A stretch of DNA of 20,004 nt from an uncultured Opitutia bacterium (GTDB lineage Bacteria; Verrucomicrobiota; Verrucomicrobiia; Opitutales; UBA953), in the NCBI GenBank assembly GCA_903829855.1, contig CAIKRN010000060.1:1-20004 (forward strand). The letters run 5' to 3'. Below, piece by piece: positions 6,669-16,000 of the stretch. The first letter of the stretch is position 1. The number at the start of each line of letters is the position of its first letter. The notes under the pieces are model-generated. The model had not been told where the DNA came from, did no database searches, and saw only the letters and a program-made list of their open reading frames with translations. Position numbers and translations under genes: made by a program.

Positions 6669-6693
6669 TTCTTAACCCCACTTACCCCCAACA

Positions 6694-7797
6694 ATGCGTC
6701 ACACCCTCCGCTTGCTCGCCATGCTTTCCCTGGTCCCTCTCGCAGGTGCCACTGAACTTACGTACTATATTGGCACTTCGGGTGGTCAGGCCAAAGGCAT
6801 CCTGCGGGGTACAATCGACTCGGAGACGGGCAAGCTTTCGGAGCCCACCTTGATGGTGGCCGCCAAAGGGGCTTCCTATCTCGCCCAAGGCAAAGACGCG
6901 AAGATTCTCTACGCCACCTCCGAAGTCGCGGGCGGCGGGGTGGCCGCCTATGCGCTCAGCACTGAGGGTAGGGCGACGTTATTGAATGCGGAGAACACCC
7001 TTGGCAAGGGTGCCACACACCTCGCAGTTGATCCGTCGGGCCGTCATCTTCTCGCGGCGAATTACGTCTCTGGCTCAGTCGCCAGCCTGCCGATCAAGGC
7101 GGATGGCTCATTGGCCGCCGCCATCGGTTTTAATCAGCATGTCGGTTCTGGGCCCGACGCCAAGCGTCAGGCTGCCCCGCATGCCCACGGCATCTACCCC
7201 GATGCGGCTGGCAAATTCGCTTATGTCCCTGACCTCGGGACGGATGATATTTTTATCTATCGTTTGGACGCCGCGAAGGGAACGTTGACCCTCAATGAGC
7301 CTAAGTCTGGCCGGGTTGCTCCGGGTAGCGGGCCGCGACACTTCGCTTTCCATCCCCGCGGTGGTTTCGCCTACGCCTGCAATGAAATGGCCCTCACGGT
7401 GAGTGCTTTTGCCCTCGATGCCGATAAGGGTGTGCTCAAAGAAATTCAGACTTTGCCCACGCTACCGACGGGTGCCTCGGCCGCGGGAGCCTCGACGGCC
7501 GAAATCTTCTGCCTGCCTAACGCCAAGGCACTTTACGTCTCCAATCGCGGCCATGATTCACTGGCGGTTTATGCCATCGGCCCTAACGGTCAGCTGTCGC
7601 TCATTCAGCATATGCTTAAAGTGCCCGCCACGCCTCGAGGCTTTGGCTTGAGCCATGATGGACGCTGGCTCGTCTGTGCCGGCCAAAAATCTGGCACGAT
7701 CAACGCTTATCGCGTCGACCCTGAGACGGGTAAACTCACGGACACGATGCAATCGGTGACGGCAGGTTCTTCGTGTTGTATTTTGTTCGCCCGCTAA
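6694..7797 (+). CDS. Exported lactonase-family beta-propeller protein (6-phosphogluconolactonase-like)
   Basis: A 367-residue protein of the seven-bladed propeller lactonase family, of normal length. Family landmarks: YIGTSG (25-30), HLAVDPSGRHLLAANYVSG (109-127), PHAHGIYPD (162-170), GSGPRHFAFHP (211-221), YVSNRGHDSLAVY (281-293), PRGFGLSHDGRWL (314-326). Repeating blade phrases such as DxxxGxL recur through it. Residues 1-19 form a signal peptide (MRHTLRLLAMLSLVPLAGA), so it acts outside the cytoplasm and its substrate is probably an unphosphorylated sugar lactone rather than 6-phosphogluconolactone. ATG at 6694 opens the signal peptide; the leader is C-rich with no Shine-Dalgarno. The stop is 3 nt from the next ATG, so it forms an operon with PSD1-A and DUF1501-A. 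Confidence 0.92.
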   Translation: MRHTLRLLAMLSLVPLAGATELTYYIGTSGGQAKGILRGTIDSETGKLSEPTLMVAAKGASYLAQGKDAKILYATSEVAGGGVAAYALSTEGRATLLNAENTLGKGATHLAVDPSGRHLLAANYVSGSVASLPIKADGSLAAAIGFNQHVGSGPDAKRQAAPHAHGIYPDAAGKFAYVPDLGTDDIFIYRLDAAKGTLTLNEPKSGRVAPGSGPRHFAFHPRGGFAYACNEMALTVSAFALDADKGVLKEIQTLPTLPTGASAAGASTAEIFCLPNAKALYVSNRGHDSLAVYAIGPNGQLSLIQHMLKVPATPRGFGLSHDGRWLVCAGQKSGTINAYRVDPETGKLTDTMQSVTAGSSCCILFAR

Positions 7798-7800
7798 GCC

Positions 7801-10275
7801 ATGACGCCTGCTGGAATTATGCACCGGATTCCGGCTGTATTGCTCGCCTTCGCTGCAACGACTTCGGTGGTCGCCGCGGTCCAAGTTGATTTCTCGCACG
7901 AGGTCGTGCCGATCCTGCGTAAGCATTGTGCCGAATGCCACGCGGGGGACAAAAGGAAGGGCGGGCTTTCGATGAATACGCGAGCCTCGCTGCTGGAAGG
8001 CAGTGAGAATGGGGTTGTGCTGACGCCTGGCCAAATCACCAAAAGTAAATTACTCGAGGCGATTGCGAGCGCCGACCCGGATGTACGGATGCCCCCGAAG
8101 GGCGACCGACTAACTCCGGCCGAGGCCGGAATTTTACGTTCCTGGGTGGAGCAGGGTGCGCGCTGGACTGAAGGCTTCGCTTTCAAGAAGCCGGCCTATG
8201 AGCCGCTGCTTCGTCCGCGCACGCCCGTGCTACCCGCGGCCGTGGATGGCCGCACTCACCCGCTGGACCGGGTGCTGGATGGATGGCTTGCTCAACGAAA
8301 ACTGCCGTTACCGTCGGCCGCTACCGACGCGGCTTTTTTGCGTCGGGCCCACTTGGATCTCATCGGCCTGCTCCCGACGGAACTAGAAGTGAAGGCTTTC
8401 CTGGCGGATGCCCGGCCTGATAAGCGGGCCCTGCTGGTGCGCTCTTTATTGGCACGCAATGTGGATTACGCGGATCACTGGATGGCCTTTTGGAATGACC
8501 TTCTCCGCAATGATTATGCGGGGACTGGTTATATCGACGGGGGCCGTAAGCAAATCTCCGGTTGGCTCTACGTTTCGCTGCTCGCCAACAAGCCCTACGA
8601 CCAGTTTGCCCGTGAGTTGATTGCGCCCTCCTCGGACAGCGAAGGCTTCGCCAAGGGCATCATTTGGCGCGGGGCCGTGAGCGCCGCGCAGGTTCCCGAG
8701 CTACAGTTTTCGCAGAGCGTCTCGCAGACTTTTCTCGGCATCAACATGAAGTGTGCTTCCTGCCACGACAGTTTCGTTGACCGCTGGAAGTTGAAGGATG
8801 CCTATGGCCTTGCGGCCATCTACTCCGACCATCCGATGGAGCTCGTGCGCTGCGATATTCCGACCGGGCGTCCGGCCGTGGCGGCTTGGCCGTTTCCCGA
8901 GCTGGGACAGGTTGATGGCACGAAACCACGCAACGAAAGACTCAGCCAGCTCGCTAGCCTGATTACGCATCCGGAGAACGGCCGGTTTCAGCGTACCATC
9001 GTCAACCGACTTTGGCATCGTCTGATGGGGCGGGGTATCGTGCATCCCGTCGATGCCATGCAGACGGAGCCTTGGAATCAGGATTTGCTGGACGTGCTCG
9101 CCAATCAACTGGTCGCCTCTAAGTACGACTTGAAGGCGGTATTGGAATTCATCGCTACTTCGCAGGCTTATCAGTCCGCCCCTGAGGTCTTAGCTCAGGG
9201 GGCTGAAGATAAGGGTTATGTTTATCGTGGTCCGCGCACCAAGCGGCTGACGGCGGAACAGTTTGTCGATGCGCTCTGGAAGATTACGGCCACCGTGCCG
9301 GGCAAGGTGGAGTTACGCGTGCCACGTTTAGCCCCGGCCGCTGGCGTGGTGAAGCCCGCGGTTACGGTTGAGCCGTTATTAGCAGTGCCAATTTGGTCTA
9401 ACGATTTGGGCGGTGGTCGATTGCCCGCCGTGGGCGAGGCCCGGGCTTTCCATAAAGAGTTCACACTTGAGGGTACAGTGGAGTTGGCGATCTGCACGGT
9501 GACGTGCGACAATGCTTTTGAACTTTGGGTTAATGGCGTCAGGATTGGGGCGGGTGCCGATTGGGAAACGCCCGAGACTTATGATATCGGGGGGTTACTC
9601 CACGGCGGGAAGAATCAGATTCTGCTCATCGGACGAAACGCGGGCAATGTGCCGAATCCCGCCGCCCTCTGGTTCCAGGCGAATATTGAAATGAAGGGTG
9701 GCGCCCGCGTGAAAGTCGCCACGGATAATTCCTGGGAATGGTCAGCGGCCTTGCCTAATTCCCGTGGTCAGTTCCCGGCGGCGAAGGCCGGAAAAGAGCC
9801 TAATCCCATTGTCTGGCGCCCCGTCGCCCCGGTTTCCGTTCTCACGGTGTGGAAGAAGGCCGAGGTGCGGATGTCACAGATGCTCGCTGGTTTGGGCGGC
9901 GCGAGCAACATGCCAGCTCGGGCGAGTTTGATGAAATCGGATATGCTTCAGCGAGCCTTAGGTCGTCCTAATCGCGAACAGATCGTTTCGGAGCGACCGA
10001 ATGAATTGAGCACGTTGGAGGCTATCGATCTTTCGAACGGCCAGGCGCTGGCTAATCTGCTCGGCAATGGGGCCGCTGCTTTATTGCGTAAGCGTAAGTG
10101 GGCCTCGTCCGAACAGCTGGTCCACTGGCTTTACCTTTCTTCCCTGAGTCGCGATCCCTCGGCGGCCGAGTTGAAGGTCGCCCTCGGCATCGTCGGCCCA
10201 GAACTCTCCGAGCAAGGCGTCGCTGATTTGCTCTGGGTCGTCTGCATGCTCCCAGAATTCCAAACCATTCGCTGA
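7801..10275 (+). CDS. PSD1-A: secreted planctomycete cytochrome c + DUF1549 + DUF1553 protein with inserted beta-sandwich
   Basis: An 824-residue exported haem protein. Signal peptide to about residue 26 (start ATG 7801, or ATG 7819 which begins MHRIPAVLLAF); planctomycete cytochrome c domain with CAECH (43-47) and probable axial M97 in RMPP; DUF1549 about 135-345 (FLRRAHLDLIGLLPT; second CxxCH, CASCH, 318-322); DUF1553 from about 370 (NRLWHRLMGRG, 402-412). Around 525-650 a segment with FHKEFTLEGTVE, FELWVNGVRIGAG and GGKNQILLIGRN looks like a galactose-binding/jelly-roll carbohydrate module placed inside the DUF1553 region. The second CxxCH is not followed by the DHKFDPI motif found in PSD1-B and C. 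Three nt follow the lactonase stop and three precede DUF1501-A, indicating one operon. Biochemical role is unestablished; an electron-transfer role in carbohydrate oxidation is inference. Confidence 0.9.
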   Translation: MTPAGIMHRIPAVLLAFAATTSVVAAVQVDFSHEVVPILRKHCAECHAGDKRKGGLSMNTRASLLEGSENGVVLTPGQITKSKLLEAIASADPDVRMPPKGDRLTPAEAGILRSWVEQGARWTEGFAFKKPAYEPLLRPRTPVLPAAVDGRTHPLDRVLDGWLAQRKLPLPSAATDAAFLRRAHLDLIGLLPTELEVKAFLADARPDKRALLVRSLLARNVDYADHWMAFWNDLLRNDYAGTGYIDGGRKQISGWLYVSLLANKPYDQFARELIAPSSDSEGFAKGIIWRGAVSAAQVPELQFSQSVSQTFLGINMKCASCHDSFVDRWKLKDAYGLAAIYSDHPMELVRCDIPTGRPAVAAWPFPELGQVDGTKPRNERLSQLASLITHPENGRFQRTIVNRLWHRLMGRGIVHPVDAMQTEPWNQDLLDVLANQLVASKYDLKAVLEFIATSQAYQSAPEVLAQGAEDKGYVYRGPRTKRLTAEQFVDALWKITATVPGKVELRVPRLAPAAGVVKPAVTVEPLLAVPIWSNDLGGGRLPAVGEARAFHKEFTLEGTVELAICTVTCDNAFELWVNGVRIGAGADWETPETYDIGGLLHGGKNQILLIGRNAGNVPNPAALWFQANIEMKGGARVKVATDNSWEWSAALPNSRGQFPAAKAGKEPNPIVWRPVAPVSVLTVWKKAEVRMSQMLAGLGGASNMPARASLMKSDMLQRALGRPNREQIVSERPNELSTLEAIDLSNGQALANLLGNGAAALLRKRKWASSEQLVHWLYLSSLSRDPSAAELKVALGIVGPELSEQGVADLLWVVCMLPEFQTIR

Positions 10276-10278
10276 ACT

Positions 10279-11733
10279 ATGAATACCTCGCTCCCCCTGG
10301 ATCCCTCCTTGCCCGAGCCGCTCGCCCGGCGCGAGTTTCTGCGGATGCTGGCCGCAGCCGGCGCGGCCACCTTGTCCATGGGCGCTCCACGGGCCCTAGC
10401 CGCGGAAGAAAAACTGATTCAACCGAAGGCGAAGGCGGACGCTTGTATCCTGATTTGGCTGGCGGGTGGTATGGCCGCTCCGGAGACCTTTGACCCGAAG
10501 CGCTATGTGCCGTACGAGAAGGGGTTATCGTATGAGCGCTTACTGAGTACGTTCCCGTCGATTCCGACGGCGGTTGACGGTATGCGAATTTGTGAAGGGC
10601 TTGAAAACATCGCGGGCGTAATGGACCGGGGCACGCTGATTCGCTCGGCGGTGCAGCCTGACCTAGGGAGCATCCTGCACTCCCGCCACCAATTCCACTG
10701 GCATACTGGCTACGTACCGCCGCAGACGGTCGCTTGTCCGCATATCGGCGCCTGGATGGCCCGCGTACTCGGCCCGCGCAATCCGGTCATGCCCGCTTTT
10801 ATTAATATTGGCCAGCGGCTGGAGGGAGTGGGCGAGAGCGAAGAGCTTAAGGCCTTCACCACGGCTGGTTTCTTTGGCGGCGAATTTGGCCCGATGAACC
10901 TACCTTTCCCGGAAGAGGCTGCGGCCGCGGTCCGTCCGCCCAAAGGCATGGACGCGTCTCGGTTCGTCAATCGCGACCGCGAATTCCGCCGGCTGGTGGA
11001 TGCCTCGGCGAATCGCGATATGCTCAGTGACTACCAGCAGCAGTCGATGTTGCGGGCCATGGATAATGCCTACCGTCTCCTGAGCGCGAAAGAACGTTCC
11101 GCCTTCGATATCTCTCTCGAAAGCAAGGAGGTGCAGCAGGATTATGACACCGGCCGCTTTGGTCGTGGCTGTTTATTGGCGCGTCGTCTCGTCGAGAATG
11201 GGGCCCGCTTTGTCGAGGTCACCACCGAGTACGTGCCGTTCTTCCAGTGGGATACCCATGGTAAGGGGCATGAGACGGTGGCCAAGATGCATGCGGAGAT
11301 TGATCGCCCAATCGCGCGCCTGATTCGTGACCTCGAGCAGCGTGGACTGTTGGATCGGACGCTCGTCATCATCGCGAGCGAGTTCAGTCGCGATGCGATG
11401 ATTGAAGGTCGGCCCGGCTCCAAGGCTGGCGACCAGGCTTTTAATAAGGGTAAGACCATGGAGAGCCCTGATCACTATGGGCTGCACCGCCACTTCACCG
11501 GCGGGACGAGTGTCGTGATGTTTGGCGGCGGCGTGAAGCGCGGCCAAATTTACGGTGCGACGGCGGATGAGCGGCCGTTAGTCGCCATCAAGAACCCCGT
11601 CTCCGTCTCGGATATGCACGCTACGATTTTCCATGCGATGGGCATCAGCCCGAAGACCGCTTACGACATCGAAGGTCGCCCGTTTTATGCGACCGTGGAC
11701 GGCAAGGGCGTGCCCGCTCCGATCTTTAGCTGA
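10279..11733 (+). CDS. DUF1501-A: Tat-exported alkaline-phosphatase-fold protein
   Basis: A 484-residue DUF1501 family protein. The N-terminus carries a twin-arginine signal (ARREFLRMLAAAGAATL, 17-33), so it is exported folded. Core landmarks: WLAGGMAAPETFDPK (60-74), LVIIASEFSRDAMIEG (about 365-380), DHYGLHRHFTGG followed by VVMFGGGVKRGQIYGAT, and VSDMHATIFHAMGI near the C-terminus, the usual DUF1501 ending. The fold is related to alkaline phosphatases and sulfatases, but a sulfatase cysteine motif is not seen. The usual GGxSxxDTFDPK is altered to GGMAAPETFDPK. It starts 3 nt after PSD1-A with no Shine-Dalgarno, so translation is probably coupled; PSD1 followed by DUF1501 is the typical pair in Planctomycetes and Verrucomicrobia. 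Its end overlaps the glycerate kinase end by 8 bp. Substrate unknown. Confidence 0.92.
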   Translation: MNTSLPLDPSLPEPLARREFLRMLAAAGAATLSMGAPRALAAEEKLIQPKAKADACILIWLAGGMAAPETFDPKRYVPYEKGLSYERLLSTFPSIPTAVDGMRICEGLENIAGVMDRGTLIRSAVQPDLGSILHSRHQFHWHTGYVPPQTVACPHIGAWMARVLGPRNPVMPAFINIGQRLEGVGESEELKAFTTAGFFGGEFGPMNLPFPEEAAAAVRPPKGMDASRFVNRDREFRRLVDASANRDMLSDYQQQSMLRAMDNAYRLLSAKERSAFDISLESKEVQQDYDTGRFGRGCLLARRLVENGARFVEVTTEYVPFFQWDTHGKGHETVAKMHAEIDRPIARLIRDLEQRGLLDRTLVIIASEFSRDAMIEGRPGSKAGDQAFNKGKTMESPDHYGLHRHFTGGTSVVMFGGGVKRGQIYGATADERPLVAIKNPVSVSDMHATIFHAMGISPKTAYDIEGRPFYATVDGKGVPAPIFS

Positions 11734-12844
11734 GCGCGGTTAGTTGCCGGAGTGCAGCGGCTTCGCGGGTGATGGCGACTTCAATAAGTTCGCCCGTGCG
11801 TTGCATGGCTTCCACCAAGGGCATCTCCGGGGGCTTGATACCGATGAGTAAGTCGAAGCGCGTGCGCAGGGCAGGGGAGTCATCGATTGAGCCCGCGAGG
11901 CCGACGATCTTTTTGCCAAGCCGGCGGGCCATATCAGCCACACCCACGGGACCTTTCCCCTGCAGGCTTTGGGCATCGAGTCGTCCTTCGCCGGTGATAA
12001 TCACGTCGGCGGCAGCGATGCGTGCCTCGAGTCCGATATGTTTGGCGACAATTTCGAACCCGCTGGTGAGTCGGCCATCCGTGAAAGCCATCAGCCCGAA
12101 ACCGAGGCCGCCCGCGGCGCCGGCTCCCGGCATGTCGCGCGGGTCGCGCCCCAGATCTCTTTTCACGAGGTCCGCGAGGTGTTCGAGTCGGCGTTCAAAC
12201 CAAGCGAAGTCGGTAACGCCTTTCTGGGGGCCATAGATGCGGGTGGCTCCCCGGGGGCCGAGCAGCGGGTTGTCGACGTCGCAGGCCACGACGACCTCGG
12301 CGGCCCACGGCTGGAGGGGTGGGGCGACCTGGTCAGCTTCCAGGAGCGTTTCCATTGTTGGGATAAACGGCTGCGCCTGTCGGCTAAAGCGGAAACCAAG
12401 GGCTAGGGCGACACCCAGACCCCCATCGTTGGTGGCACTGCCTCCAATGCCTATAAGGACTTTAAGGGCACCCAGCTGGGCGGCCTTTTTTAAGAGGATT
12501 CCTGTACCTAAAGTATTGGCTGTAAGTGGGTTAAGTTTTAATTCGGCCACCAGTGATATCCCGCTAGCCGCGCTCATTTCCAGGACGGCTGTCCGCGTCT
12601 CCGGAAGCCATCCCATGGCCGCCTTAATCGGCCGCCCTTGGGCATCAACCGTTTCAACCAGGATGATTTGGCCATGCAGGGCCGCGGTCACCGCTTCCGT
12701 GGTGCCTTCGCCTCCATCGGCGATCGGGCAAATGTCGATTTCAGTCTCAATATTGAGCGATTTCAGCCCATTTTTAATGTGACCAGCGACCACCCCGGCC
12801 CCGAGAGAGCCCTTGAATTTGTCATTGGCGATTAAGATACGCAT
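11726..12844 (-). CDS. Glycerate kinase, type I (GarK/GlxK family)
   Basis: A 372-residue cytosolic ATP-dependent kinase that phosphorylates D-glycerate, in this family usually to 2-phosphoglycerate, feeding lower glycolysis. Length fits the family (about 375-380). Motifs: MRILIANDKFKGSL (1-14), CPIADGGEGTTEA (39-51), IGIGGSATNDGG (131-142), CDVDNPLLGPRGA (188-200), PGAGAAGGLGFGL (239-251), and ITGEGRLDAQSLQGKGP (283-299). All signature segments are intact and no signal peptide is present. ATG at 12842-12844. It is transcribed against the lactonase/PSD1 operon and overlaps the last 8 bp of DUF1501-A. The promoter may lie in 12845-12930; a minus-strand TATAAC (12894-12899) is a weak -10 candidate. 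It is the only clear cytoplasmic carbon-metabolism enzyme in the window; glycerate can come from glycolate, sugar acids or allantoin, and the source here is unknown. Confidence 0.95.
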   Translation of the reverse strand: MRILIANDKFKGSLGAGVVAGHIKNGLKSLNIETEIDICPIADGGEGTTEAVTAALHGQIILVETVDAQGRPIKAAMGWLPETRTAVLEMSAASGISLVAELKLNPLTANTLGTGILLKKAAQLGALKVLIGIGGSATNDGGLGVALALGFRFSRQAQPFIPTMETLLEADQVAPPLQPWAAEVVVACDVDNPLLGPRGATRIYGPQKGVTDFAWFERRLEHLADLVKRDLGRDPRDMPGAGAAGGLGFGLMAFTDGRLTSGFEIVAKHIGLEARIAAADVIITGEGRLDAQSLQGKGPVGVADMARRLGKKIVGLAGSIDDSPALRTRFDLLIGIKPPEMPLVEAMQRTGELIEVAITREAAALRQLTALS

Positions 12845-12912
12845 CGGGCCGGTGGGTCGTGGTAAGCGTTCTGCCTAGGGTGATTTTATCAATGTTATAG
12901 GATAAGTGTCGC

Positions 12913-12940
12913 TTGATTCTTGGCACCTTGGGGGTAGATT
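12913..12940 (+). promoter_or_regulatory. Weak candidate promoter for PSD1-B
   Basis: TTGATT (12913-12918) and TAGATT (12935-12940) spaced by 16 nt, each 4 of 6 to consensus, 68 nt before the PSD1-B start. An overlapping TTGGCA (12920-12925) is closer to the -35 consensus but has no partner -10. Confidence 0.25.
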
Positions 12941-12965
12941 TTACGCATGCCCTGTGCTTGTAGTG

Positions 12966-12997
12966 GGGTAACTATACCCGCCCCTAACTACCCCCAA
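12966..12997 (+). promoter_or_regulatory. PSD1-B leader: short hairpin plus C-rich tract
   Basis: GGGTA (12966-12970) pairs with TACCC (12975-12979) over a 4-nt loop, 28 nt before the ATG. TACCCCCAA (12989-12997) follows and is identical to 6683-6691 before the lactonase. GGGGTA (12965-12970) could pair with TACCCC in that tract instead, so two exclusive folds are possible. No Shine-Dalgarno precedes the start. Confidence 0.35.
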
Positions 12998-13007
12998 TAT
13001 TTTTACC

Positions 13008-16000
13008 ATGAAGCCGTTCCGACAAACCGCCATCCTCGCCACGCTGTTGGCCACCGCGTTCGTCCATGCCGCCGATGAGCCCGTCGCCTCCAAGGAAGGG
13101 TTGGAGTTCTTCGAGAAGAACGTTCGCCCGATTCTCGCTGATCGCTGTTTCGAATGCCACTCGGCCGACAAGGGTTCCTCCAAGGGTGGGTTGATTCTCG
13201 ACTCGCGTGATGGCGCTTACAAGGGCGGCGACGAAGGTCCCTCGGTGGTCCCCGGGAATCTCGAGAAATCTTTGTTAGTTAAAGCGGTCCGCTATACGGA
13301 CCCAGAATTCGCCATGCCCCCAAAGAAGTCCGGCGGCAAGTTGCCCGACGACAAAATTGCCATCCTCGAGGAGTGGGTGAAGATGGGTGCGCCGATGCCC
13401 GCAGGTGGCGCCGCCAAGTTGACCGGACTCACCGGTAAGGCCCGTCAACATTGGGCTTTCCAGCCGGTCAAGAAGGCCGCCGTGCCGACCGTGAAGAATA
13501 AGGATTGGGTCAAGAATCCGATTGATGCCTTCGTTCTAGCCAAGCTGGAAGAGAAGGGTCTCGTGCCGAACCCCGTCGCTGATCCGGAGTCTTTCCTCCG
13601 CCGCCTTTCCTACGATTTAATCGGCCTTCCTCCGACCTCCGAGCAGGTCGAGGGTTTCATCAAGGCCTATGAAGCCGGAGTTGCCTCTGACGCTATCGCC
13701 AATCGGGCAGGTCGCCCGGCCAATAATGTCGAGACCGTCGTCGCCAAGCAGGTCGACTTCCTTCTGGCCTCGCCGCACTACGGCGAGCGCTGGGCTCGCC
13801 ACTGGCTGGATACCGCTCGCTACTCGGATACCCGCGGCCTCCAGGTCGATCAAGGGGACAGCCTGTTCCGCGATTACCGCTACGCCTACGCCTGGACCTA
13901 CCGGGATTACGTCATCAACGCATTCAACGACGATAAGCCTTACGATAAGTTCGTGCTCGAGCAGCTCGCGGCGGATCGCCTTCCAGATATCGCCCCCGAT
14001 GATGCGCGTCTCGCTGCCCTCGGCTTCATCACGGTTGGGAAGCGTTTCGACGATGTGCATGACACGATTGATGAGCGCATCGACACCGCGACCAAGGCAT
14101 TCATCGGCTTGACCGTCTCTTGCGCCCGCTGTCACGACCATAAGTTCGACCCAATCCCGACTGCGGATTACTATTCTCTACACGGCATTTTCGCCTCCAT
14201 CGTTGAGCCGCTGCAACACCCTACCATCGGTGCCACCGGCAAGGGTGCGGCCGCCCGGGCTGACTTCCAGAAGCGACTCGCGATGCTGCAGGATGAGCAA
14301 GTGGCAGGCTTTTTTAAGTATATGCGCGAGACCCGTGCTCGCTATGACCACGAGATGGCTGGGCGCTTGATGTTGGCTACCGTGCGCGGTGGCTCCTCCG
14401 AAGCGGGTGACTATTCTGAGCGGTACAAGATCGACCTCCAGAGCATGACGGATTTTGCCGCGATGCGTGTCCAGAAGGACTCTCCTATCACCGGCCCGTT
14501 CGCCCATGCCGCCGAAGTTCCGGTTGTTTACTTCGCGGAGCGTGCGCAGGCGGTGATCGATGAAGCCCTCAATGACACGGAGCACCCGGTCAATCCCATC
14601 ATCGCGGCCGCCCTCCGGGGCTTGAAGCCCAAGAAGCTTGATGATGTCGCCGCTGCCTACCAGAAGGCGTACAACGACAACAAGGCGGCTATTCTCGCCC
14701 ACCTTGCGGCGCTGGCCAAGCCAGGTGACGGTTGGAAGAAGACCTCTCCGGCCATCGCCCAGATGACCACGTATCCGTGGGCTATTCCTAGTTACGACGA
14801 GATCGTCGATAACGAAGAGATGATTTCCCTCTTCAGCACGCGCAAGTTCTGTGCCGACTGGCAGAATCGCCCTGTCTACGGCGGCATTGGTAATCGTGCC
14901 CCAGTCGCTTACTTCCGCCACACGCAGATTAATGAGCTGCGCCTCTCCCACCCTGGCGTGCCCGGAGAAGCGATGGCCGTGCAGGATTCGGAAGCCCCGA
15001 AGGATAGCTACGTCTTCATTCGCGGCGACAAGAACAAGAGGGGCGCCATGGTGCCGCGCCGCTTCCTCGATATTTTGACCATCGGTGAGCGTCGCCCTTA
15101 TGTCGATGGCAGCGGTCGCCTCGAGTTCGCTCGCTCCATCGTTTCCAAAGATAACCCGATGACCGCCCGTGTGGCCGTGAATCGAATTTGGATGAAGCAC
15201 TTCGGCGAAGGCTTCGTGAACTCGCCGGACGATCTGGGCAATATGTCGGAGAAGCCTTCTCACCCCGAACTACTCGATTACCTCGCTGCTGACTTCATGG
15301 AGAACGGCTGGACCATCAAGCGACTCCACCGCATGATTGTCATGAGTAACGCCTACCGCCTGGACTCCAATCCCACGGTCAATGCCCTCGTCGTCAAGAA
15401 GGGTGCGGTGGACCCGCTGAAGATCGATGCTAGCAATCGTCTACTCTGGCGCGCCAATCTTCGCCGTCTTGATTTCGAGGCGATTCGCGACTCCATGATT
15501 CTGCTCACGGGCCGGATGAATCCGGCCGTCGGTGGTCAGCCTGCGAATATCACTGAAGAGCCTTTCAGCTATCGCCGTAGTCTCTATGGCTACGTCGATC
15601 GTCGTCGCCTCAGCGACACACTCGCCCAGTTCGATTACAGCGACCCTGATATGGCGAACTCCAAGCGCAACACGACCATCGTGCCGCAGCAGGCCTTGTT
15701 CTTCATGAACAACGCCTTGTCCGTCGAGGCCGCTCGTGCCGTGGCTGCGCGTAAGGATGTCGTGAATGCGATGTCCGAAGATCAACGCATCGTCGCCATG
15801 TTCCGCTCGCTCTTCCAGCGCCGCCCTTCCACGGCAGAGATTCGCATGGCTCAGGAATTCGTAACGAAGCAGAAGATGCAGGCGGCCACCGCCAACCTGC
15901 GGACTGCTGCCAAGGCCACGGTTGCCGGAGCCAAGACCACGGCTGCGGGCACCAAGCCCAAGACGGGCGTCGTCGCTAATAACACCAAGTCAGCGGGTAA

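Larger units (their letters stand above)
6389..6693. other. 305-bp divergent intergenic region
   Basis: It separates the minus-strand sigma operon from the plus-strand lactonase operon. Contents seen: the sigma -10-like box (6412-6417), a CACGTG palindrome (6442-6447), an AT-rich block (6465-6497) with a plausible plus-strand promoter, a GC-rich structured block ending in seven T (6511-6574), a TTGTCA hexamer (6573-6578), and a leader hairpin (6652-6668) just before the lactonase. No protein-coding frame is convincing. Confidence 0.7.

Noticed and set aside
14178..15263. A 361-residue open frame on the minus strand inside PSD1-B
   Set aside because: It lies fully antisense to a well-supported gene with family motifs; such frames arise in GC-rich codon-biased genes, and the translation has no recognisable domain.
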